Of a stretch of 64,000 nucleotides of DNA, positions 19,207 to 29,695 are shown one piece after another (position 1 is the first letter of the stretch; every line of letters starts with the position of its first letter). Under the pieces are notes generated by a model that was not told where the DNA came from, did no database searches, and saw only the letters and a list, made by a program, of their open reading frames with translations. The DNA comes from Pictodentalium vernedei (lineage: Eukaryota > Mollusca > Scaphopoda > Dentaliida > Dentaliidae): the NCBI GenBank assembly GCA_031216915.1, contig CM062296.1, positions 798,269,022 through 798,333,021 on the forward strand, written 5' to 3'. The position numbers were made by a program, and so were the translations under genes.

Positions 19207-19844
19207 TAGTCTTTGTAAGACTGACCTAGGGCTCTCCTGGCCCTCATAGTCTTTGAGAAACCCGTACAAATTTCATCTGACTAAAACTGAAAGAAACTGG
19301 CCGTATTTGGGTCGACTCAGTTTTTGCTTCATATTGAAGACAAGAATCACATAACATACTACTTGTCGTACTCAGCCCAAATATCATTTATTTACATGTC
19401 TGCATCATTATTTAACGCAAACACGGCATCAAATTCAAGAAATGTTGAAAAATATCCGACTTCACCACATTAAAAAACATCGATTTCCAAGATAAACAAT
19501 TGTACTAGGCATGCACACAGATTACAGTGCGCATGTGTAGTACAATTGTTTATCTTTGAAATCGATGTTTTTTAACGTGGGGAAGTCGGATATTTTTCAA
19601 CATTTCTTGAATTTGATGCTGTGTTTGCGTTAAATAATGATGCAGACACGTAAATAAATGGTATCTGGGCTGAGTATGACAAGTAGAATGTTGATTATGT
19701 GATTTTCGTGTTCGAAATGAAGTGTGAATTGAGTCGACCCAAATACGGCCAGTTTCTTTCAGTTTTAGTCAGATGAAATTCATACAGGTTTCTCAAAGAC
19801 TGTGAGGGCCAGGATGGCCCTAGGTCACAGTCTTACAAAGACTA
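19207..19844. mobile_element. 638-bp foldback element with 9-bp TSD (MULE-like)
   Basis: Two ~300-bp arms (TAGTCTTTGTAAGACTG... and its inverse) around a short centre near 19510-19540. The exact 9-bp flanks are CTTGTGTGC (19198-19206, 19845-19853). A 9-bp TSD with long TIRs is typical of Mutator-like elements. Inserted in the outer GGTAAAGGTG copy. No transposase. Confidence 0.85.
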
Positions 19845-20270
19845 CTTGTGTGCGAGTTCCTCGATTTAAGGTCAGTTCAGTTAGGCCAGGGTGAGCTCAT
19901 CGGTAAGCTAACCCTGGCCCTCACTAGACTGACCCTAAAATTTGATCTAGGATCAGTTTAGTGAGGGGGCAGGGTTTGTCAGCTGACATTTCAAGTACTA
20001 AATTCTCCCCCTATGATAGCGATAATGGAACGGAGCGATTGCAGTGAGTTTGACGGCGCTGTCGCAATAAAATCGTTAATATTTCTTGAAAAAAACGATA
20101 AAAGTATGTGATTTTGTGTCATTTTGTTCAAAATATAGTTTACTTTAAGAAAACAGAGAAAAATAGCGAGAAAAGCGTTATTTTTTAAAGAAAACGAAAA
20201 GTCCCCTATTCTACACCTTTACCCATAGCAGCGCCTGGAAGTCTGTGGCGCCCCAAAAATTTGAATCCTA

Positions 20271-21039
20271 GGTAGTCCTTTACAATAGCGGGTTTGGGTT
20301 TTTTTTTGCAAAATTAAACAATTTTTTCTTGCTTCTTTTTGTTTTTTTTCCGTTTTAAAACACTTTTCCAACAAAAGCGCATAGCTTTTGATGAAAATAT
20401 TCATACTTTATTAAGAATTACACTATTTTATTGTGCCGTTGAAAATCAGTCGACTCGAGGCCGCCATTGCGGTTGGCTTGTTCTTCCTCACTGGTCGGGA
20501 GTAAGTGGGTGTGCTCGTATGAAAGTGTAATATACACCCTGGGTGGAATACGGGAGAAATAAGTGAAAGATTCGTTTTTAAGGCAAGTGAAAATTAGTGA
20601 ATAAGTTTTATATCAATCTAATATCTCTAGGGTCAGTAGTAGTTGGCGCCAGGGTTCGAGTACCCTAAATCATTAGGGTCAGTAATAGCTGGGGCCAGGT
20701 TAGGGTATCCTAACCCTGGCCCTGCTCGCTGCTACTGACCCTATTTTGATGTCGCCTCAAATCTTGTTGCACGTACATTGATGCCTCACTTGCTTTGAAG
20801 AAGACACATAGAGGGCGCTGACGCTGAAACGAAATTGAGCTGACGACTCCACTCGAAAACGCTACACTCAGTGTGTTATTAAAATGCATTTTTTTTTATT
20901 AAATTTCTTGCCACGGAATCAAATATTTTTCTATTAATTTGTTGGAAAAGTGTTTTAAAACAGAAAAAACCCAAAAGAAGAGAGAAAAAATGGCCTAATT
21001 TTGCGAAAAAACGAAAACCCGCTATTGTAAAGGATTACT
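20271..21039. mobile_element. TIR element, 8-bp TSD (GGTAGTCCTTTAC family), 769 bp
   Basis: Left end GGTAGTCCTTTACAATAGCG, right end the near inverse. Flanks are the exact 8-bp GAATCCTA (20263-20270, 21040-21047). TIRs run about 100 bp. The internal AGGGTCAGTA...CCAGGGTT...ACCCTGGCC...TACTGACCCT modules parallel those in the element just upstream, so the two families are probably relatives. Confidence 0.85.
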
Positions 21040-21063
21040 GAATCCTACACTACATGCGGTATT

Positions 21064-21094
21064 GGGACGTTTCGGCCCTGGACGTTTCGGCCTC
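21064..21094 (+). repeat. solo terminal word array (GGGACGTTTCGGCC words)
   Basis: Two adjacent words, GGGACGTTTCGGCCCT and GGACGTTTCGGCCTCC, directly after the previous element. They combine features of the words at 14.6 and 16.0 kb. No inverted partner found. Confidence 0.5.
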
Positions 21095-21337
21095 CTATAT
21101 AGGCTATATTAAGGGCCTATATAAGTAATGAAATTTTGTTTATTTTGAAAATTCTCACCTCTGATATTCCTTCAATTCAAATTAAATATACACAAGATGT
21201 ACATCAAAATGAAGGTTGGGATGTATAGAACACGAAACACGTGTAATCAACTCAGAGTCGACTGTAGGCACCACTGGTTCCTGGAAGTCTGCTGCCGTAT
21301 TTGCACCAGAACTGATAATTTAATAATATTTCATGAA

Positions 21338-21838
21338 AACAACTTGTGGCCAAATGTGCTTTACATATCCAAGAACAAAGCTTGGGGATAAAAATTCTTC
21401 AAAATACGGCGACAGAGCTGCATTGGGGAAAATTCCAAAGCCTTTACTTTTGTTCACGTATGAGGATACTTTCGATTTCCGGTCGACGTCATCGGACAGA
21501 AAAAACATGTAAAAACAACGCCGTCTAAAATCAAATAATGAAAAAGATCGCCTTCATACAGTATACTGTTATTAGATTGAGATTGCACAGTTGCCATATT
21601 CAATGCAAGGTATCATGATACCTGTTGAAATTTCTTAGAATTACGATTTTGTTTTTCGATGGATATTTGTGGTAACAAGTGATTTGCGCATGTCTGTCGA
21701 GCATGGAAACCATCTTCAATAAAAAATGCAGACAGTGTTGTTCTTTTCCAAAATGCAGTCCTACCGCTGTATTCGAAGTGTTTTGAATGCCTAGCTTTGT
21801 TCTCGTATATATGAAGCACATTTGGCCACAAGTTGTAC
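21338..21838. repeat. inverted duplication, ~120-bp arms
   Basis: AACAACTTGTGGCCAAATGTGCTT and what follows (21338-21460) recurs inverted at about 21700-21838, roughly 80% identical. Both arms translate as WPNVL.I..NKA, but stops interrupt; no known protein. Confidence 0.6.
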
Positions 21839-21842
21839 TTAA

Positions 21843-22560
21843 GTCATTTCCATCAAAAACTGTTGCTGTTGGCAACAATCTTTGAATTTATTGCATTTGG
21901 GCATCAACATTCTTCTTTGACATGGCCTACAGGCCACATTTATCATAGGATTGTTTTTGAACTTGATGTGCTCATTAGGCAAGACCTTTAGATAAGAGCT
22001 ATTGATTAGCATTCATTTCTGTGAAAAAAGTTGCCAATTACAATAACCTCTGAACTTACTGCATTTGTGTATCAACATACTTCCTTTAGCCAGTCTTGGT
22101 TTACATTTAAAAATGCATGGATTACTCTGACGTGCACACACAATGCTGTTATGTTGAAATTTCACCAAATAACATTGGTACCAATGATATTCAATTTTGC
22201 CATTTCACTTATAACTTACCAAGTTCAAGTTTGTCAAGTTGAGCTACAGTGTCATTGACACTTTCATCTTCAATTTCTGACAAAAAATGTTGCCACTGGC
22301 AATGACCTTCGTTGAACTGCGTGCAGTTATGCGTCAATATTTCCATTTGCCGCACCCTGCCATGCACATTTTTGATCGGATTGCTTTGAAACTTGGGGTG
22401 ACCTCTAGATGGGAGCTCTCTATTTTCTTCCATTTCCGTAAAAAGATAGTTGCCATTGGCAATGACCTCTGGTGAACTTAGTAAAAACTTAGTGCAGTTA
22501 TGCATCAATATTTCCCTTTCTTGACATACCATGCAGGGCACATTTATGATTGGATTGACA
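21843..22560 (+). repeat. tandem array of ~130-190 bp units
   Basis: About four diverged units carry GTTGCCANTGGCAATGACCT, CAGTTATGCATCAATATTTCC and GGCACATTTATNATNGGATTG. Non-coding array in RPS16 intron 2. Confidence 0.65.
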
Positions 22561-22979
22561 ATCGATTAATCGCGACAGCCCTAAAAGCAGCATGACTGCT
22601 ATTAGTTGATATTTATTCAGGTGGAAATCCCATTAAGATTTAAAGCATCATGATTGCTATAATCATGCAGAGAAGCATCACAAAATCCTTTTTCCTATGG
22701 GGTATCACCTTGCTATATACCATAACCTACCAACAGGTTACAATATAATCCATTTATTTCCAGGCCTGCAAGTCAAATATGTTAACTGATTTATGAGGGA
22801 GCAAAAGATCAGAATTTTTCAGAATTTCAAGATCACATCAAGAAATAAGAATCAAATGAACATTTTGTGAGAATCAGTGTTGATTCTCATAAAATTCCTT
22901 GCGAATCATTTGCATGAATTAATTCTGATTATAGTGATGGGGCGATTAATTAGTGATGGGGCGATTAATTTGTATACGC

Positions 22980-23233
22980 TTCACCCCCATTGCCCATCTT
23001 GGGGCACGGTGACGTCCTGGACTAAGGCGTACTGCGCATCGATGGTGCACTTGTCTTCAACCAATGCTAACCCTGCTTGTGTGGAGTTAGTACGTTGGGG
23101 AGCTGACAGTTGCTTGCCGTTGCTCGGTGGTTCTCTCTGGGTACTCAGACTTCCTCCGCCCGTAAAACTGTCAATGTCATGATTAGCCATTGTGCAGAAA
23201 AATGTGACATTAAAACCCCAATAAATAAATAAT
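22980..23233 (+). repeat. SINE copy, 5'-truncated
   Basis: Begins at CTTCACCCCCATTGCCC and ends CCCCAATAAATAAAT. Same family as 31889-32231, without the tRNA-like head. Confidence 0.75.
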
Positions 23234-24147
23234 GTTCTTTGGTATGGTGATAGGGTAGCTTGGGGGAACGGATGCCCTTGTACCCAGCATTTCGTCCATT
23301 CATGTTTGGTAGAGTTATGGCCCCTGTTTGTTTTTGGCCTCTGTTTCTGACTAAGGTAAATTGTACCATAGCCTTTAGGGCAAAGTGCTGCCCAATTTTT
23401 GTTTTTAGTTCATTATTTTCATGCAGCCCAGTGCTTGCAGGGGAGGTGGCATGACATTTTAACCTCTACATATCAATATATCCATATAAATATGGATGAC
23501 ACAAGAATTATAGTGATTTTGGTTCCAGACCATTTAAAATTGTATCACCACACCAATTGATTTCAAATTTTATTTGCTTATTACTATATTACTAATGTCA
23601 AAATACAGGTCGGGTTCGATTTGGAGGTTCACTCCGACCATTCTTCCAAGAGTTATGCCTCTTTTTGAATTAAAAAATCACAAATTTCCCAATTTCAGCT
23701 TTATTCTTACTGTTCAGTGCCTTTTGGGGAAGTGCTGCCTGATTTTTTTTTAGTCCACTATTTTTGTACTGCCCAGTGCTTGCAGGGGAGGTTGCATGTC
23801 ATTTTAAACTACATATCAATATAACCATATAAATAAGGATGCCAATTTCAGCTTTTTTCTTACTGGCCAGTGCCTAGGGGGGAAGTGCTGCCCAATTTTT
23901 TTTAGTCCACTATTTGTGTGCTGCCCAGTGTTTGGTGGGGAGGTTGCATGTCATTTTAACCTACTACATATCGATATAACCATATAAATCTGGATGCCAA
24001 TTTCTGCTTTATTCTTACTGGCCAGTGTCTTATAAGGGAAGTGCTGCCCAATTTTTTTTTAGTCCACTATCCCATTTTTTTCTAGTTCACTATTTCTGTA
24101 TGGCCCAGTGTTTGCAGGGCAGGTTTGCATTTCATTTTAACCTACTA
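23234..24147 (+). repeat. tandem array, ~155-bp units (left part)
   Basis: Units share AAGTGCTGCCCAATTTTT, AGTCCACTATTT, GCCCAGTGTTTGCAGGGG and ACATATCGATATAACC. The array resumes at 28405, after the element inserted between. Confidence 0.75.
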
Positions 24148-24689
24148 CAGTTAAAACTAGAAGTCCTGTCACGTCTAGTGCAGAAAACGCTCGTTAGCTA
24201 ATGCGCTATCTAGTGCAGAACAGTCAAGTAAATCTCGTTAAACATGCGATAACTTCTGCGCTATGTAATGCAGAACGTAGTGCGCTATTCCCGAGGTCAT
24301 TAACATCGATCTCCGACACATATCATTAGGAAAAGAAATGTGTGGTAAGTGGACTCAGACATCAGTTGATATTATTTCGAATCAGGTTCGCCGGGTAAAT
24401 TAGTCGTGACAATGAATGAAAAAACGCAGAAAAAAATGTCGAAATGACCAGTTTTCATTTTCACAAGAAGCCCAGACAGTGAAATCAAAGTCATTGCCAA
24501 ATCGGATATAATCGTCTTTTAAATGATTTTATTCCATGCTATTGATGAACACGTGGACGAGACTTGTGTGAGATGTGTATGTACGAACAGCCCGGCACGT
24601 GATCATTTTGAAATAACCTAATAAAAATGTTTTGACAACAACATTTTATCAATTAATTAATATCTCTGACTCTGTTCGACTTAGAAAAT

Positions 24690-24905
24690 ATGGATAAATT
24701 TGTTCGTAAAATCACCATAAAAAATCATACAAATACCGTTAATACCGCTCAGTCTCCGTCTGAATTTCAACAAGTAATTCGCAACAAATTTTCAATATCA
24801 ATTAAAACCTTCTCATTCCAATATAAGGCCTTGTTCATATCACTTGCTACACCAAATAATAACAAACACAGTGAGGCCGCGACTTGCTATTCAGTACGAT
24901 GGTAA
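24690..24905 (+). CDS. unrecognised 71-residue ORF inside the TA-flanked element
   Basis: ATG-initiated MDKFVRKITIKNH... with no domain. The MDKF start resembles some transposon-encoded proteins, but that is weak. Its place near the 5' end of the element would suit a remnant of the element's own gene. Chance is quite possible. Confidence 0.2.
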   Translation: MDKFVRKITIKNHTNTVNTAQSPSEFQQVIRNKFSISIKTFSFQYKALFISLATPNNNKHSEAATCYSVRW

Positions 24906-25075
24906 TCACCCAGAGACTCCCCTAGCCGAATTGATCCACACCGTTTTGATCCGAACCCTGTCTCCACTATTTGACCCAAACCCATTTTCAGTGGCAAGGC
25001 CATAAAGGCTGGCGAACGATTTCACCCCGCCCGTCCCAGAGTCAAACCGTCCCCAGAATATTTAGACCGACACCT

Positions 25076-25096
25076 CCCCCCCCCCCCCCCCCCCCA
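25076..25096. repeat. poly-C tract (21 C)
   Basis: Uninterrupted C run within the TA-flanked element, in C/A-rich surroundings. Confidence 0.9.
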
Positions 25097-26284
25097 AGAT
25101 TTTGAAATAATGACTGGGTGGTCACAAGCTGGGTTTTTGAGGAGGTAGTTGTTCTTGTTTTGGCAAACGGCACGCTTGTTCATATTAGTCTAAGGACTAA
25201 ATAAACAATAATTTTTCAATGTTGATTGAAAAACGCCCTTCCCCTTCCTGTGCAGACTGGTTAAAAATAGGTCATAAGCCAACACGACTTACTTGAACCC
25301 CCCCCCCACACACACACCCCCGATCTTCAACTTTTCCGAACCGTCTTGTCCTTCTCACCGTAAGTGAAGTGTATCTTATAAAATTATCAGTAAACAATAG
25401 GGATGAGACAATTTAGCTAAATTGTAAGTACAATTTATTAAATTGTAGCTACAATTTAATAACTAAAAACAATGTGAAGCTAATAGGCTTCCGTAGATGA
25501 GAACGCTAAGCAACAAAATTCGCTGAAATTTGCAAAAATTCTGTTTTCAAAATAAATTTGTAAAAATCAGGGATTTTTTTTTAAATATAAGAACACAGGG
25601 TGAACCTGTTGATTTTGAAATATTTAATTTCTAAAAATTTCAGCGTTTGGGACAGGAATAAACAAATAAAACAGCCGGAAAAAATGAGTTTTTTTATTTT
25701 AATTTTTTATCCCAAACGGATTTTTCTCCGGATCAGTTCTTTTCAATCATTCTTCATCATTATTCTTTAATCACTGATGATAAAATAACATAAATATAAA
25801 TTTGACACCTAATTTTTATTAAGTAACCCATTTCCAAATTGAAGTCATAAAACGGGAGCTTAGTATATTGACAGGAGTGTTTTCAAAGCTTATTCACACC
25901 TTCTGTTGTTCAAAAAACGCACAGATGGTAATTGCCAACATTACTGATTGCTACCTGAAAAACTGCCGCAGAAAATCCTCCCTGTTCAGTCCACAATATA
26001 GCGCAATCCTCTGATGTAGCCTTCAGCACCAATAAATAATAATCATATTTGTTCCATAAATGTGGAGCAAGAAAGTTGAATAATCAAAAGAACTGGTGAC
26101 ATTTTATGAAAATTAAAACTAACAACTTTCAAGTGTGCAGAGTAAAAACTTCACCGTGCACATGGTTTAATGGCAGTTCATTGTAAACGAACTGTACGCC
26201 TATATTAGAGATATGATAGGGTCTTGTGTGGGATGGGTCTATAGAATTCCCCTCCCCCACCCAGTGTTTGGAATATCGGACTGA

Positions 26285-26794
26285 AGTCCTGCAAATTTCA
26301 ACTCGAGGAAACACCACTTGGCACTTGTACTCATCTACTCGCCAGATGACCCGAGTTATTCTTCTCCTTATAATTGGGGTGTCTGCAAATCACTCCAGGG
26401 GTGGAATATCCACCCGAATGATATTCTCAGTTTCTGTGACAAAGCAAACACAAGGAACTCACAGTATGGTTCTGTTGATTGGGTTTTTTTTATATTGGTT
26501 CGAAGCTCACTTGAAGTTGAGAATGTTTCTTTCACATAACAATCCAGAATGCGTGGAAATTCCACTTTGTTGGTGTTTCAGTACAAAAGCATATACCATG
26601 TACCGTGGATGGGTTTCGGACACGTCACAGAATATCCACAATCAGAAGTACAGCCGTTAACGGTGTACGAGAAATTCACAAGAACGATGGGTCGAGTCAC
26701 CTGTGGTACGAAACAGATAGATGAAGTTTCAACGTCTCAAACCACGTGTCAAGATGTGGACGAGAAAATTGTTCACAATGTTCATGCTCACTGA
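26285..26794 (+). pseudogene. unrecognised open region with one internal stop
   Basis: One frame is open for about 170 codons apart from TAA at 26537. It has mixed composition and reads ...IYSPDDPSYSSPYNWGVCKSLQGW... and then ...EYPQSEVQPLTVYEKF.... An overlapping 144-codon frame (26226-26660) is also open. No domain recognised; it may be a decayed transposon gene or chance. Confidence 0.25.
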
Positions 26795-28113
26795 GCTTTC
26801 TAAAACATTCTTTCAGATATTTTTCACGAATAAATAGTTGTTACAGGCTTTTGATTGCTCTCAGTCATTTGGAAATGCACTCTCACGACATATTAACCTA
26901 TCAAGTGAAATGCGTCAGAATATCAATTCACCCCAAAAAAGCCGCCCGCGGACAGAAAATAAAAAAAACTGATTTTAATTGATTTCTAGCATGAGCATGT
27001 GGAGATTTTTCAGTTGCCCAAGCTTTTTCAACACTCCATTAAATATTGACAATGATTGTTTGAAATGTTTCATTGATATCTTTCTAAAATAAAAATAAAA
27101 TATATATACATGGCAAGCCCAAGGGTTTAATATTCCATAGCTATTGCCAGTATTTGAGAGAAATTTAAAAATGCCGTACTATGAATTTTAAAAGGCCAAA
27201 TTTAACTGACCACATATGGAAGAGCAGGAATGTAGGTCCCAGAAAAAGTGTTGTGAAGGGTAGGCCCACCCTTATCAATCATAAATTGTTAACACCGCAT
27301 GCCCATCGATTTGAACCATGCAGTGGTGGAAACTTGTGTTAGCGGGTGGGGGGGCATATATAAAATCCCCCCCCCCCCCCCCATCACATGAAATCACACA
27401 AAATAATTACGCATCGCCGTTTTTAATCTAACTCATAATGTTAACCTTGTTTTACCTTCAATGATCGAAGGTGCACGTGGCATTGGCCACCAGCCAAATT
27501 TGAGAATTTTTTTAGCGTTTACTTAAAAAAGCTAGCGTGGGGATGAGGAGTTGTGGTGTGTGAGGAATTGGCAGTTTGCTGCTCATGCTTTCCTCTGTGT
27601 GGGGATAAGGGTACATGAGGACTTGAGGGTTCTGCCCCGGAAAGGGAGTGGGGGGGGGATCTTTTTTCTTTTTGTTGATTTTCAAAGTTCTCGACGAATA
27701 ATTAATTTCTTTTTCAGCTTTCACCCAAATGCATATTTTTTTTTTTACAGAACACCAACTATCTCTTGAAATTGAAACTTTCTTTATAAATATCTAAGGA
27801 TTCCGATTTCTTAATTCGCTCGCAACACTTTCGATACACTGTCAGTTCGGTAGGCTGTGGAGAGCGTTCTTTTGTTTCCAACCACGCTTGTTTTCTCATA
27901 GTTCCTCCATAAGAACGGCTGCGATTCATACATACTAGGCTAAAAATTCTCGAAATAAAAACGTCATTACTTCTACCTTCTCAAGGTTTAGCAGTCTTGA
28001 ATCAACCAGCATGATTTTCTCATTAATCTTCGAAAACAAAAATCACGCAATACGCGTTTTTAAATACTTCTTGTATTGTCGCGAAATGAATTGATAATGA
28101 GAAGTGTGTGTGT

Positions 28114-28134
28114 GGGGGGGGGGGGGGGGGGGGG
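28114..28134. repeat. poly-G tract (21 G)
   Basis: Follows a (GT)n stretch near the right end of the TA-flanked element. Confidence 0.9.
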
Positions 28135-28404
28135 AGCAGATGAATGAACATCATTTCGTCCTCTTAGTATCTAATTCTAATATTTAATTGCCACCTCATG
28201 TCAGTAGGACGTGCGACTTAATAACTGTTGATTGCCTGTTTCAAGTACTGAATATCAATCAGCCGTCGCGCGTTACAATTCTGCAGAAATCGCGATACTC
28301 TACCGTGCATCAGATGTAATTCTCTGATGATTTGCTGCGCTAACCTAACGCGCTATTATTTCAAATTAGTGCAGAATACGGGACAGGACTTCTAGTTTTA
28401 ACTG

Positions 28405-28630
28405 TACATATCGATATATTCATATAAATATGGATGACACAAGAATCATAGCGTTTTTTAATTCCGTTCATTCAAAGTTGTTTGGATGAACCAATTCGCT
28501 TCAAACATTGAGAAGTTATTTATTTACATGCATGATGCAAGTCTGACTTTGCTACCTTTGGGGGAATTAGCACATTCATTAGCATTGCTCTTGTTTCATT
28601 TTGTTTTATTCTGCAGTGATTCTGTTTTAT
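28405..28630 (+). repeat. tandem array, right part of the 23.2-24.1 kb array
   Basis: Resumes with TACATATCGATATATTCATATAAATATGGATGACAC, as in the unit near 23466. It ends where a TAGAGATGGGC sequence starts (28631), which looks like a lone hAT terminus. Confidence 0.65.
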
Positions 28631-28710
28631 TAGAGATGGGCTGTTTACCGAAAATACCGAATGGCCTCGGTATTGTTACCCTATCAAAATTCCAAACCAA
28701 GGGTGGAAGA

Positions 28711-29252
28711 AATTACCCCCAAAATTCTGTACTGGGAAAATCCCCCAAAACGTGAAATTTTTGCAGAACCAATCGAAGTTTTGCTTGCCTTGACAAAAAG
28801 TGTCGGAAGCAAGGAGTCAATGGGCACAATTTTCCCCGCATTCAAACCGATACTCCCCCCCCCCAACCCCCCTCCCTAGACTTCCAGTTGCAAGAAATCC
28901 AAAATAGGCTACCACTGCTCTAAAACGAAAAATAGATAAGTTGTCGCAGTGTAAACAATGACAAGAGCATGTGGCTGAAATTACCCAAAAATTCTGTACT
29001 GGGAAAATCCCCCAAAACGTGAAATTTTTGCAGAACCAATCGAAGTTTTGCTTGCCTTGACAAAAAGTGTCGGAAGCAAGGAGTCAATGGGCACAATTTT
29101 CCCCGCATTCAAACCGATACTCCCCCCCCCCCCCCCCCAACCCCCCCTCCCTAGACTTCCAGTTGCAAGAAATCCAAAATAGGCTCCCGCTGCTCTAAAA
29201 CGAAAAATAGATAAGTTGTCGCAGTGTAAACAATGACAAGAGCATGTGGCTG
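28711..29252. repeat. recent direct duplication, 2 x ~268 bp
   Basis: Copies start AATTACCC(CC)AAAATTCTGT at 28711 and 28979 and end CAAGAGCATGTGGCTG. They are almost identical except that the C tract has grown to 17 in the second copy (29122-29138). The block follows TAGAGATGGGC and CCGAAAATACCG-type sequence typical of one hAT end. Confidence 0.8.
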
Positions 29253-29695
29253 TCGTGGCAGATAAATTGAAAATCACACTCTCATCCAAACTCGATATAA
29301 AATGGGAATAAATAAATACAAAACAAATATAAAATGTAGCTGTTAATAAAAAACCCAATGAGAAACACATGCGACTTAGAGCGTTCAATTTTTCTTAATG
29401 GTGGATTGTGCCTCTTACCAATTACACAGGCAAATAACATTGCTCAATGTCCCGATACCAACCGCAATACCTTGCAGTGATTGGTCAGTGCCTCGTTGAT
29501 TTTATTTTATGTCAACGGGCACACGCATATGTCTACTGTCAGTGATTCTTATGTCCACTGTCAAGAGAAGCGTCTCGTTGCCATGAACTTGAAACCAACT
29601 GAGACAAATACATTTAACTGAAGTAAAATACACCCAAAAGTACCGTTATTACGTACAAAAAGATTAGTTATGTAAACATGAGTAATTATACCCCA
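29253..29695. other. no gene recognised
   Basis: Non-coding. CCGATACCAACCGCAATACC near 29453 resembles subterminal sequence of the hAT element at 54-59 kb, but no right terminus was found. Confidence 0.35.

Larger units (their letters stand above)
18159..20223. mobile_element. TIR element, 8-bp TSD (GGTAAAGGTG family), outer copy carrying two insertions
   Basis: Starts GGTAAAGGTGTAGAATAGGG and ends with its inverse. The flanks are the duplicated CATAGCAG (18151-18158 and 20224-20231). Removing the inserted copy at 18211-18917, the foldback at 19207-19844 and their TSDs leaves about 703 bp, matching the inner copy. The body has CCAGGGT...ACCCTGG and GGTCAGT...ACTGACC palindromic modules and a doubled AGCAGGTGCGCTTCGCTTG. 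No ORF. The 8-bp TSD fits hAT, P or Merlin groups; the superfamily is unresolved. Confidence 0.85.
24148..28404. mobile_element. TA-flanked element, 4257 bp (Tc1/mariner, pogo/Tigger-like ends)
   Basis: TIR CAGTTAAAACTAGAAGTCCT at both ends, each next to TA. Flanking array sequence joins cleanly when the element is removed (CCTAC-TA-CATATCGATAT), confirming the insertion. Subterminal TAGTGCAGAA and GCGCTAT words occur near both ends. The interior has poly-C/G tracts and unrecognised ORFs but no visible DDE transposase, so it is non-autonomous or decayed. Confidence 0.75.

Noticed and set aside
24690-24905. Transposase of the TA-flanked element
   Set aside because: Only the MDKF start is suggestive; no catalytic DDE/D or helix-turn-helix pattern can be seen. 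Listed as an unrecognised ORF only.
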